Source: Clitopilus passeckerianus
Lineage: Eukaryota > Basidiomycota > Agaricomycetes > Agaricales > Entolomataceae
Assembly: GCA_944990035.1 (NCBI GenBank)
Contig: CALYLX010000054.1
Location: forward strand, 1 to 64,000
DNA length: 64,000 nt
Reading direction: 5' to 3'
Positions within the stretch are counted from its first letter, which is position 1; every line of letters begins with the position of its first letter. Shown here one piece after another: positions 23,138-33,692 of this stretch. Below the pieces are notes generated by a model. It made no database searches. It worked only from the letters and a program-made list of their open reading frames with translations, and was not told the origin of the DNA. The position numbers and the translations under genes are program-made.

Positions 23138-24481
23138 ATGGCTCCTCCGTTTTGCACGTTCTCGAAACTTTTCGGGAAAAGGTTTGTGGTTTCACTTCTC
23201 GTCCTAGCTTGCTAGCGCTAATGACTCTTTCGCAGAACGCCAATGACTGATTGCAAGTCAAAGAGGGATCCCCGTCTTCGACATTCCAGGTCCTTTCCAG
23301 GCCCTCTTCCGAGCCACGCGAAAGATATTCACGGCACCTGTACACCCTCCATCCCCCGACATGCCCCCGGCACTGTCCACCCCGGGGGCAGCCACGCCGT
23401 CGACGACAGTATCCTTCGCAAGAGCTCGAGCACTCTAGGCTCCGAAATCGGGGATTTGATCCCTGAGTTTCCTCAACCACCTGCTCCTGAGGTACCTGAT
23501 GAGGAATTCCAGGCGTGTATCGAAGCCGGATGCCGACGATACATCGACATGCACGGGCTACCTCCGATTCCACGACGTAGCGCTTCCAGCGCCTCCACTT
23601 ACCTAGCTCAGAATCAACGTCCACCACCCTCGATTGCTGCTCGCCGGGGAAACTCTGAAGACATAGGAAGGCCAGGCCCTAAACCTCGATACGTCCCTCG
23701 AGCAGGTGCTCCGCAACCTCTGCTCTACAGAACTCTGAATGCGTCCTCTGGTACTCTGGCTTCTACCAGGGAACGTACTCCCCCTACCTATGTACCCAAG
23801 GTTGAATGGCCCCCTATCCCCGGCGCCTTGCAATTGCCCAAACGACCCGTCAATAACACGCCACTGAACGATATCTATACACCCTCCCCAGCTCGCACCC
23901 CAAACCCTCTGTACGACAAACCACGTTTTGATCAATCAACCGCCATCCTCGCGACGTCCTCCCGCCCATCTGGTAGTTCTCGACCTGCTCGTGGTCACAA
24001 TCTCGGAAACTCCCTCTACGCTAACCAATCCGCCAACCAGTCGACATCGACTGTTAGCTCAAGAGGTTATCACACCCCATTCGCGAACTCCGAGCAGACC
24101 CTCGTTTCTGCCAACCATTCCACCACCAGTGTACAACGTATCCCCAGCTCTACCCCTGTCGTAGCTGGCACACATACACTTCGCTTGCGAGAAGAACTAG
24201 AAAGGTCTCGAGCAAACTCTTTAGTCGAGAGTACACGTACAGGAAGGTCCACAGCCAGCACTCGAGGGATGAATAGGCCGTTCAACCCCTTCAAATTTGC
24301 TCGGAGCGCCGATAGCAAGTGGTCTGAATGCCGTGCCACTCCGATTGATATGGATGTCATTGGAGAAGACTTCAGCCCTGTTCGTCGTGCACCGGCAGTC
24401 GCTGGAGTGGCAGCCACAACCCAGAAATCCGCGATCGACACCTTCAAAGACAGGCTGAGGAAGTTGAAGCCTCGTCGTTAA
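23138..24481 (+). CDS. hypothetical disordered protein
   Basis: Two exons (23138-23181 and 23236-24481) give 429 residues. The start gives MAPPFCTFSKLFGKRTPMTD; the 54-base intron has clear GT...AG ends and removing it keeps the frame. No domain is recognisable. The protein is Pro/Ser/Arg/Thr-rich and apparently unfolded, with one more ordered short segment near residue 110-130 (VPDEEFQACIEAGCRRYIDM). It ends in a basic, helical tail (KSAIDTFKDRLRKLKPRR). It starts divergently from CDC6, 622 bases away. The long uninterrupted open frame and sensible intron support a real gene. No function is proposed. Confidence 0.7.
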
Positions 24482-25013
24482 GAAGGATAGACGTATCCTT
24501 GAATATTCCTTTATTCTTATATTTATCTTTAACCATTTCACTCGTTTAGATTTCAATTCATTATTTCAAGTTCACCACACTCCTTTTTCAAGTTTCGCCC
24601 AGAAATCACACCCCTTAACTTTCGATTTTCCTCATCAACTTCACATTTCGTATAGTACTGCCTTGACGTCACGCTCACCTCAGCTGCATCGCTAAGTTTC
24701 TTTTACTCTACATTCCCCTGGATATATCACACTCCTTTGAATTTCAATCATCTTCGTTTCATTCCTTGTGCCAGGAATAGTAGCTCATGTCATATATAGA
24801 TATGTCCCGGAGACTCGTTCAATGATATTTCTTGTCAATATCGTTATCCCACCCAGAGTCGACCGAGAATCTAGCGAGGCCGTATAGAATATTATTCCAC
24901 TCCTTATTCACACTCACACATCACATCAAGAGCTCGAGGAAACAGGTCGTATTGTCGATACTATTGTTCAGAGTTGTCGAGTACGGGAATGGGGCATTGA
25001 TTGGTCTACGTTC
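24482..25013. other. intergenic, pyrimidine-rich
   Basis: T/C-rich sequence between two convergent gene ends. It probably holds both 3' untranslated regions. No gene or repeat was seen. Confidence 0.5.
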
Positions 25014-26144
25014 CTAATAATTTGTTCCTACTCGCGAAGTAGCAGAACCTCCAATAGAACTGAAACCGGAGGTAGATGGGATCCATCCACCCTGAACTGA
25101 TAAATCTCTGAAGTCTTGCCGAGAACCATTAAATCAATCCTTCCTGGGCCCCAAGAAACTGCTGTGACTCGATCGTTCACAACTGAGTCTCCGATCTCCT
25201 CATCCGTGGAAGACCAACCGGTCTCCTGGGTGTAAGACTTGTGATAAATTGCGCTTTTAACGCCTGCGAAAAGGATGATCAACGTCTTGTTTGAGATACA
25301 TACCAATGGTGAAAACGTCTATGCGGTTGGGTCCCCAAGAGACTACCTCAGGGATGCCTCGATAGATGGTGCCAACAGACGTCCAATTTCCGCTCCAGGA
25401 AGTTCCGTTGTATGTTCGATGCAACAACATGCTATTATCGCCCAGTCAAAAAAAGGTCGATGCGGTTTGGACCCCAACAAACGGCTGACGGCTGGGTGTA
25501 GAACGGACTCCCAACGTCCTCAGACGTCCCACTAGTGAGGAAACAGCCATGGGACTTTGTCCACCACTTGTGCCATATGTGTCCGGTGACGGACGCGCAG
25601 AAAATGTCGATTCGGTCAGCGTCCCAACTAGTGAGAGCGGGGGTGTTGATAACCCTTATACTCCCCTCCAAACCCGGAAGCACTAGACCAACCGTCGTCG
25701 GTGTACCAATATTGGTACAGAGATCTGTCCTGTCCAATCACGATGAGTTCCAGCCAGCTTGGGTACTGCACGGCGACGCCAGGCTTAGATACCCGGCTTC
25801 CCCCAAGGCTTTCCCAGTCGGCGGTCCACTTTTGCCCGTCGTATTTCCTCCAGTACAGGGCGGAATCGAGCCCGATGCCGAAGACTATCAGGCTAGTACC
25901 CCAAGCAGCTACGACGGGCTCGTAGAGAAAGGCACCCCCAATGCTGTTCCAGCTGAACCCGGAAGATTTCCAGTCATCTTGACTTTCCCATGTTATGTGA
26001 TAGAAAGCTGTGTCAGCGCCTTGGACGACGAGCTGGAGATTATCAGGAGCCAAGGACACCATGAGTGGTAGCTATACAAGGGTAGGTATTTGGGTGGCAG
26101 TTATACGATCCGGAGGCATGAGTTCTTATGTGCCCAGAGAAACC
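25014..26144 (-). pseudogene. seven-bladed beta-propeller lectin (PLL/DUF346-like), frameshifted
   Basis: Seven repeats of about 45-50 residues follow the pattern P-x-V-x-W-G-x-x-R-I-D-L-F followed by a W/Y-H-K strand. Clear copies are QPSAVCWGPNRIDLFLTG, PEVVSWGPNRIDVFTI, VTAVSWGPGRIDLMVLGK and ALTSWDADRIDIFCASVTGH. This is the pattern of DUF346 repeats of PLL-type lectins, known mainly from Photorhabdus and other bacteria, which bind fucose or related sugars. Three single-base changes break the frame: extra bases in GGG runs at 25653-25655 and 25441-25443, and a missing base near 25081-25090. Repair by one base at each spot restores perfect repeats, so the protein pattern crosses each break. 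One normal intron (about 25263-25305) is present, and a further 5' exon seems to end at 26144. A 46-base GT...AG segment could hide the first break, but not the second or third. It is a pseudogene or a poorly assembled gene. Confidence 0.68.
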
Positions 26145-26477
26145 CATTCCAAGTCAACGAAGAACGCGTTTGTACCTAAGAAGAATCCAGATAATCTGAT
26201 ATCACTAGGAAGAGGTTTGTTCCATTCTTCATGTCACTCTGCATCTCGCATGTCACATTCACATAATTCAGTTCCGGCGATTTCCGTCCTCCGGATACCA
26301 GGTGATAGGTCGTGGGTAAATGTAATAAGTCAGTTACTAACTTTGGGGTCGAAAGATATTGAGTAAAACAAGAGATAATCAGAGTCTAGACTCTACTGGT
26401 GGTGGATCTGTATAACAAGGTACTTATAGTATAGGAAGGGCCATCATGCCGTTCGAGGATCCGTTAGTAGCTTCTGT

Positions 26478-28197
26478 TCATGCACGAGCCCGGATTATAC
26501 TGCGGAGTGTTTCCCACGAAGTAGGTTGTTCATCGTCGAAAAACCCAAGCTCGATATCGACCAGGTCGGGAAATACGCGCATCAGGCAGGTGGCGATGTC
26601 TTGCAGATACGATGCGTCCACCTCCGAGGCCTGCCGACCAAATCTAGAAGCACATTGCTTTATCATGGTGACTTTGGATGTCGGTAGGGTCTCCAGTGCC
26701 GATGGGTCGAATGGATCCCATACGCAGGTCACTCCGATTTCAGCGAGGTACCGCCATCTATGGGCCAGTAAAGCCACACCCCTTAAGGTTGGTTTGGGCA
26801 TACGGCTTTTAGGCGGGAAGTGGTCAGAGAACTCGAATACTCGCAGGTTTGGCCAATGGTGTGGTAGTGATGAGAGCCATGCATCGGATACTTGGGTTAG
26901 CATGGCTATATCCAGGTGAAGTTCTTGCAAATTCGAGAAAGAAAAGAGCCCTCGTAGACTTTGAGCGGCCTTGGTTTTAACGGAGGTTTCTTCAGGGTTG
27001 AGAAAATGCGGCAGGGTAAGCGAGAGGTGGATGAGGGAAGAAGGAAGGAGGGGGTTGGCACATAAAATCTGGATCATATCTACAACCGAAGATTCTCGAT
27101 GGAAAAATCCCATGAAATCTTGGTTGGTGATGCTAAGGTAGCGAAACGGGCACGGCATTTGACGCAGCAACATACAGACAGGCTTCCAGTGATTTGACCT
27201 GACTTTAAGGTAATCCAGCATGTGGAACCGTTCTCCCTCAGTGGTGAATGGCAAGGCGTCAGCCTCGGCTTTTGCTAGAAAAGGGTTCAAGGAGGCCTGC
27301 AGGGTGGTAAAACTGGGAAGGAGGGCAATGTGTTCTACGGCAGCGTCCGAAAGAGATACGTCTTCCAGATCAAGTTCCTGTAATTTGGTGAGGCTGGAGA
27401 GGAACGTTGATAGATGTTGCTCCAGATTTGACGGGGCCTCGCTATTGCCGGTGGCCTTGACCGACTGGATGAAGGGACAGCATTTTGTAATCGTTTCAAG
27501 TAACGGCCGAAGGTATCTTGCATTCATCTCTCCTGAACCATCCTCAATGAAAACAGAAGTAATGCTTGGTCCAAGTAGTAGATCGCCAAGAAAGGGCGTG
27601 GTTTCCTCCCAATAAGGACCGTGCATCATGAAAGATATGTGTCGAAGTTTGGGAAGAAGGAGGGCTTGATCTCCTCTGCTTTCACGTATGTCGCTTAATG
27701 ATTCCTTGGTGAAGAAGAGGTTGTTTTCGTTATTGAAGTTCGGCTCCCAGCGTTTGACACGTTTTGCATAATAATCAAAACGCGTCCAGTCGTCTGGCAG
27801 AAGGCTCCGTCGCAAGTCCTGTCAATGTTCCAGGAGCTACGCCGGATGGAATGAATGTCTTCACTCACAGCTAATTGGTAACATAAGGTTTCATCATCCA
27901 GAGACATTTGGGCGGCTATGTATTCATCTTTGACCTCTTCTGTGTAAACTATCCAAAGGTCGGCCGGCATTACATCAATTAAGTGCTCCAGAGTATTCAG
28001 CTCATACCACAGCATGTTGAGCGCATGGTCTACATAGGTGCTCCATAAGACTACCTTTTTGCTGAAAACACTCTTTTCTCACCAGTGAAGCTCCGCCCAG
28101 TTAAGGCAAGATTAATCAACGATTCTCTATCCGAGAATACAGAGAGCTGGTTACAGATAAGATGCACAATTTCGTCCACAAGTAGGGATTTATGCAT
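26478..28197 (-). CDS. F-box protein, MHxxL family, intact copy 1
   Basis: Three exons (28083-28197, 27869-28029, 26478-27818) give 538 residues. The start at 28197 gives MHKSLLVDEIVHLICNQL and SLINLALTGRSFT, a degenerate F-box helix pair. The second exon opens with the family mark ALNMLWYELNTLEHLIDVMP. The third exon begins with the conserved DDWTRFDYYAKRVK and runs into a leucine-rich-repeat-like region (LTKLQELDLEDVSLSDAAVE and similar), ending near SWETLRSIIRARA. F-box proteins bring substrates to SCF ubiquitin ligases; this family is greatly expanded in mushrooms and its substrates are unknown. The same exon plan is shared with the gene at 29094-30804 and with three decayed copies in this window. 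Confidence 0.85.
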
Positions 28198-29093
28198 ATT
28201 CGTCTTATCCAAGGTGAGTGAGCCGTGGGGGTATGAGCTTTAATTAGTGGCAATTGAGGCGTACCAGTGGTGGTTACGAGATCGTCCACAAGTGCTGTCC
28301 GGCCCTAAACAAGGCGCGCTATGTCACCTCACGCGTGAGTTACTGTCACATTTGGGACTGTCGCACAGCCACCAGGTCCTGGAACTCGATGCCATCTAAC
28401 GATTCAACAATCATCTAATTGTCTATATGACGATGGAAAGGACGCCAGACAGCCTCGGAAACTCAGCAGAAAACTTTTGGGTATCTTTTTATCGATATCT
28501 ACTGGATAGAGGATATAAGCTACGTCCATGGTTTAGTTTAGATTGGATACCATCCTGCGGCCTGGAACCGATCGCCCCAAGGGCCGCGATACATAGGAAC
28601 CACATCCTACCTGTCAGAGTGTTGGAACATTTCTAGTCGCTAGCATAGAAGTGACCTTGACCAGTCAAAAGGTCTGCTATAGATGCCTCAGACATTCGGA
28701 GCGGGACAAAAGTCGTGATAAGAATGAGCACCGTTGACGAGGCTTCGATCGCGATGTACCTTCATTCTCTGGTTCTAACCGGGTGGAAACTAGAACGGTT
28801 CCTCTGTTAGATGTGTTCTCTGTCCAAAAGAACAGTGGAGGGATTTTCGCGCTACGTTCAGCTTTACCTACCTTTTGTATCATATTTTCTTCGTGGCTAG
28901 TGGGCTCGGCCAAATCTGTTAACTGTCGAGTTTTCGTGGTTCCGCACCGGAATACGATGTTCGCTGTGCACTCACTGGATATCTGGATGACTGCGTCACA
29001 TCCAAAACAAAAAACACAAGTGATTATTGGGCTACAGTGTATACAAAAAAAAAGGCTGTACAGCTGGCTGGAAACCGCGTGTTCCAGTGTTTC
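28198..29093. other. intergenic, no gene seen
   Basis: About 900 bases between the start of one F-box gene and the end of the next. No supportable coding region was found. An A-rich run occurs near 29045-29052. Confidence 0.45.
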
Positions 29094-30804
29094 TTAGTCC
29101 ATTTCCATGTCATCCGGAGCCGTCATTTGGCGCTTCAAATTCTCCTTCACCAGGGTTGATATCTCCTGCCACTTCTCCGAGCGCAGGTGAGCGGCATCTT
29201 CCAGATCAATTCCTTCAAGCCTCGGGAAAAGCGCCAGAAGCGAGCGAAGCATGCCTGGTACGTCCAAGTTGTCCCCACTATATGCAAACTGCGATCCATG
29301 ACCGGGCTTGATGCGTGTAAATACAGTGCTTGAGATTCCCTCGGGGACGAGAAACGGTTCCCAAATGGCTGCGACCTCGAGATGGGCTAAATGTCGCCAT
29401 TGTTTGATAAGAGGTACGAATCCGGCAGAGGTGAACTTCGGTGGGTAGTCCGAGTCCCCGTACATGATGAATCGCTGGATGTTTGGCCAATGCCGTGACG
29501 CTTTTTGGAGCCAGGAGTCGGTGAGTAGCTGAACGCCGGATACGATAAGCGTCAACTCCTCGACCAATCGGAGTTGGAAAAGGTTGTCCAGAGCTCGAGT
29601 TACCCTGTCATCTGTGAATGATTCGTCCGGGACCAGATAGGTTGCGCCATGGATATACAGGGTTAGTAGAGAGGATGCAAGTCGGGAGTTTTCGTTGATA
29701 ACCTTGGTTAGAAGTGTGAAAGCATCGCTATGTGTTTGATGATAAGCATATCCCTCGTCAAAGATAACGAGTTGGTGCAATGGGCCGTCAATATCCTTCA
29801 GGATAGACGCCCCGACAGTCCAATTTGGCGTCCGCAAGGTGAGGTCTCGTAATCTTGGAAAAGTAAAGCTGCTTCGCTTGGTGAGCCGTAGATTGCAGGT
29901 AGGGGAGTCCACGTCGCTGGATATCATGTCAAGGTACAGTCCCTGAAGGTCTGGAATCCTGGAGACTTCGTTGAAAATCACATTTGAAATAGATCCCTCC
30001 TCAAAGCGTAATTCTCGAAGGGCGGTAAGAGTCTGGAGACTCCCACAAAGGGTAGATTCGTGTCCCCTGTTACAATCCCCGCAGAGGATGAGCTTCTTGA
30101 GCTTTGGGCAGTGAACAGTAATAGATGCGAGCAGCATCGCCGAGTCAACCGGACGCAGTGGGCGCCCGATGAGATCGAGCGTGATTCCTTCGACTTGTGG
30201 GCCAAGCAATACAGGAAGGAATGGGAGGTGTTTGCGGGAGAAGGGTTGTCCGGAGGAGAACGTGAGATTTCTGAGGTTCGGAAGAAGGGGTCGGAAAGGA
30301 ATGTATGATATGAATATCTTGAAAACGTCAGGATGAAGATGGACGGTCTCATCGTGAGGGTCGTAAAGCTTGATTTTTGAGGCATAGTATTCAAACCGAG
30401 GGTTCCAGTCGTTGGCTATGAGCAGCCTCCGCGGTTTCTGTCCTTAGTCAGAATGGATATCACAACGAGGTTTTAGCATGCTTACTAGCAGGCTCGGCTC
30501 GGCCAGACTGGTGTCGTCATCGCCGAGTTCGTCGTCGGTATCATCCAGCCCTATGAATTCCCACAGATCTGTCGGCATGGTCTTCAAGAGAGGTACGAGA
30601 CTGTTTTGCTCCTTCCAAAGTGAATTCAGCGCCGGATCTGTTGTCGTAGTTCAATTTTGCGACAAGACAAACTAAGTACGAATTCGGCGTACCAGTGAAA
30701 TTACGAGACGCTCTGGCCAGACGGGCCAACTCAGGGCAATGGGCGACCTCCAAATGCCCGCATATGAGAGAAACTATCTCGTCCAATTCCAAGCATGGAT
30801 GCAT
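29094..30804 (-). CDS. F-box protein, MHPCL family, intact copy 2
   Basis: Three exons (30693-30804, 30486-30637, 29094-30437) give 535 residues, nearly the length of its neighbour at 26478-28197. The start gives MHPCLELDEIVSLICGHLEV and LARLARASRNFT (F-box). The second exon has PALNSLWKEQNSLVPLLKTM. The third has DWNPRFEYYASKIKLYDPHD, then LHPDVFKIF and leucine-rich repeat-like text (TLTALRELRFEEGSISNVIF), and closes with FPRLEGIDLEDAAH and a basic helical end. It is a probable SCF substrate adaptor. It starts divergently from SDH5, with 451 bases between the two ATGs. Its text is the best reference for recognising the damaged paralogue at 38122-39858. Confidence 0.85.
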
Positions 30805-31255
30805 GGTCGTTGCTAATGGTAAAGAAATGTTCACCGCGAGCGGAGTCCCCAAACAGCGCCACAATTAGCATCGGCAACTGCCAGGAGATCTAATAAGGAC
30901 TATTCGCCTTCCTTAAGATTTCTAACATGGCCGAACCCTTAGGCAATCTGGACTCCGTGGTAACACTTGACGGCGACCTAGTTGCGGTGACTAGGGTTTA
31001 ACAGGATAACATGGTGCAGTTGTGGCAGACTGTGCCCTGTCGTAAAAGCCATTTCTTGTAATATTCCATGGGCCACGGCCCTCTTGCTGAGCTTCACGGC
31101 GTCCGAGTCGAAAAGACTGCTCGAATACGCTTGTTCAAGATACCCCACGCTCCGACGTGGATTGCTTTGAGATTGCAATGTCACGCAGGTCAAGTTGAGT
31201 CACAGGAATATTTGGCTTACCCTCTCAAACCAAACAACCCTTCTTCCGGTTTCTC

Positions 31256-31777
31256 ATGCTGCCGACTTTCGCCCGCCGCTGCGTCCAATCGTGTGCTCGT
31301 CGACAGCTCACAAGGAGCTTCACATGGAGCGTGTCTCGACGTGCCGATCCCTGGGTTTTGCCCGGTACGCCTGAACATATTGCACAAACAACGACGAAAG
31401 ACACCCCACCCATCCCTCTCCAACGACCGAATGAGTCCGTTGATACACTACGGGCCCGACTGGTTTACCAGTCAAGGAAGCGCGGGACACTAGAAAGTGA
31501 CCTTCTATTGAGCACGTTTGCAAGGGACTTTTTGGGCTCAATGACGGAGGCAGAGTTGAAGGAGTATGATAGGGTAAGCCTGTCTCAGTCTATTGACATA
31601 CGAAGCTCATGGCACATACTTCAGCTCTTGGATGAGGCTGATTGGGACATTTACTACTGGGCTACCGGAAAGAGGGCCCCTCCGGCTCGTTGGCAGGACT
31701 CGGCCATCCTTGAGAAGTTGGCCGTCCATTCACGCAATGAAGGCAAGGTCGTTCGCAAAATGCCGCCATTGTCATGA
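31256..31777 (+). CDS. SDH5: succinate dehydrogenase assembly factor 2 (mitochondrial)
   Basis: This small mitochondrial protein helps attach FAD covalently to the flavoprotein subunit of succinate dehydrogenase. Two exons (31256-31573 and 31625-31777) give 156 residues. The N terminus ([20 protein letters not shown]) is rich in Arg and lacks acidic residues, as a mitochondrial import sequence should be. The core shows the family signature [40 protein letters not shown] and, after the intron, [20 protein letters not shown], then [16 protein letters not shown]. Length and motif order match Sdh5/SDHAF2. Known from yeast and human; the assignment here is by direct motif reading. Confidence 0.93.
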   Translation: MLPTFARRCVQSCARRQLTRSFTWSVSRRADPWVLPGTPEHIAQTTTKDTPPIPLQRPNESVDTLRARLVYQSRKRGTLESDLLLSTFARDFLGSMTEAELKEYDRVSLSQSIDIRSSWHILQLLDEADWDIYYWATGKRAPPARWQDSAILEKLAVHSRNEGKVVRKMPPLS

Positions 31778-31967
31778 AAGGGTATGGCTCACCCGGCATC
31801 CGTCTTTCGGAACCGGGCATCTCACTTGAGGCCTGAAAAAAGATTCGGAGGGGACGTACCTACTTTGGCACCAACGTTGTAGGATTGATGGTACTTGATG
31901 GGGTACTGTCCTAGTTGTAATTCGATCAGCCTAACAATCAGACGTTGACCTCTACCACCATCTGTTC

Positions 31968-33558
31968 ATGCATCCTTGTTTGACTATTGGGGAGATTGTT
32001 ACTCTCACATGCGGTCGGCTAGCCAAAGACAAATGTCGGCATTCGCTTCTACAGTTCACTCTCACTTGCAAACAAATCCATGGTAAGGGATATTGGCTTG
32101 GTGCTCATCAGGACCGTAGAAATTGCCATTGATATACTTTGGGGCACTAAATTTCTTGGGTTTTCAACCATACTTGAACTCCTACCTGTGTTCTGCTGGC
32201 AGTATGATGAAGATGTGTATGATGAAGATGAGGATGATGCTTTCTATGACAGGACAATTGAAAGAAGAATGGTGATCCATGAATGCTACTATGAAACGCT
32301 GCCTTCTGGCTACGTCTTGACAGACCTTAACACAGCTACTCAAGTTCGATGACGTACATCGACTGAACTACTACCGTTTGAAAGTCAAGCACCTATTTTG
32401 TGATTTAGCACCTGTAATTGACATGTCTTAACGAGTGGTTGTCTGTTGGGCTACTAAAGGATAAGGAGATGGTGAAATGGCTTCGTGAGCTGCAGGACAT
32501 TGAGTATGAGGAGGAGGCACATGTAGCAGTGGGTTGAGATCACATTACAAAGTCATATTCTAGGTAGTATATTCTAATGTATTCTTGCATAACCCTTGAG
32601 TGAAACCCCCAGGTATGCTGGACCCCTTGGCCCTCTGCTGACCCTTACCCCTCAGAGGGGTGAACCCCTGACCCTCTAGGAGGGGTAGGGGTTCTTGGGG
32701 GTAGGGGCAGGGGTTGCCTCTCGAAAACCCTGGGGTTACCCCTGCCAATCCCTGGACTTATATAGAGTACCGAGTCTCCCCATCGGCATTTCCTCGACTC
32801 CAAAAGTTGGTTGTCCATGCTGCTCAGTGTTGGGGTTGTGCCGCAGCTTTCCTCGATGCCCTTGGTGATCGTGTACTACCTGAGATCGTCATGAATCCCA
32901 CCTCGGCAGACTCCCCTCTGATCGTCACACAGTAAAACTTGACAGGTTTCTGGAGACTCTTGCTTTGCACTCTCAACGCGCACCATCCATCCGCACTGTT
33001 CGCCTAACAACCAACACAAATGTCACTGCAAGCTTCTTCCTCCTGGGGAAGCTTCAACATCTGCAAGACTTCGAGCTGAAGATATGGGCGTTCAGTAACC
33101 ACCCATCCCCTGATGCCTGGCTCCAATCGACCACCTCGAACTGGTCGGAGCTAATCACTCTCAAAATTACATTCCTGCAATTCTCAATGGCGGGGCGGGT
33201 TTCCTTGATGCAGAATTGTCCCCGACTCCAACAGATGTAGATCCCTGTCATATTAATGACAGTTGATGTTGCTTTCCTACCTGAAGGGATCAGCAATACC
33301 AAATTTCGATGTTTCAGGAGCGAGGATACGCAGATGTTTTCCTTGGGAAATCCGATCACCAAAAGAGTAGCGGATGTCAATAAGATTCTTGAGTGCCTGC
33401 TCAAGATGTTCCCCAATCTCGACAATTTGGAAAGCTGGCATACAGCCACAGAGAATACTACGGCCCGATGCAAATATTGGGGTAGGCTTTGGCACAAGTT
33501 TCGCGTTCATATGCTTTCGGGATCGAAGGATAGCCTCGAAACACTCCATATAGTATGA
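31968..33558 (+). pseudogene. F-box gene of the MHPCL family, decayed
   Basis: The ATG at 31968 gives MHPCLTIGEIVTLTCGRLAK and LLQFTLTCKQIH, and a second exon gives AIDILWGTKFLGFSTILELL, both clear family marks. A third segment (KFDDVHRLNYYRLKVKHLF) matches the family's DYY block. After that the sequence is interrupted at about 32413-32760 by unrelated DNA rich in G/C hairpins. The leucine-rich half then resumes in pieces (FPRLQKLVVHAAQCWG, LQHLQDFELKIWAFSNHPSP, VADVNKILECLLKMFPNLDN), separated by stops at 32934 and 33240. The pieces are in the right order, so this is one broken gene and not several. Whether the 5' exons are still transcribed is unknown. Confidence 0.75.
32413..32760. repeat. 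G-rich inverted-repeat insert in the F-box pseudogene
   Basis: The core at 32600-32760 is made of short alternating CCCCT and AGGGG units that form nested hairpins. Examples are ACCCCTC against GAGGGGT (about 32647-32661), GAACCCCT against AGGGGTTC (about 32662-32694), and GGCAGGGGT at 32706-32714 against ACCCCTGCC at 32738-32746. Several G runs of four or five could also form quadruplexes. To its left (32433-32536) is a plus-strand open stretch (LLKDKEMVKWLRELQDIEYE) that does not belong to the F-box family. The block sits between two parts of one broken gene, so it looks like an inserted small repeat element. Its class is not identified. Confidence 0.55.
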
Positions 33559-33692
33559 TTTATGGGAAAACCAAACTAAATTTTGATGTTCAGACATTGA
33601 AGACATATACTTCAAGCAGGATCGAGAGTGGCAGTGAAGAGGCAATATGTCCAATTGCAGAAAGCCATTGATGTACGAACATATGCCTTAAA

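Noticed and set aside
23603..24556. Minus-strand open frames of 110-125 codons
   Set aside because: Antisense to the hypothetical gene at 23138-24481, whose sense frame is longer and has a proper intron.
32640..32760. Telomere-like repeat
   Set aside because: The G runs are irregular and alternate with C runs; no TTAGGG array is present.
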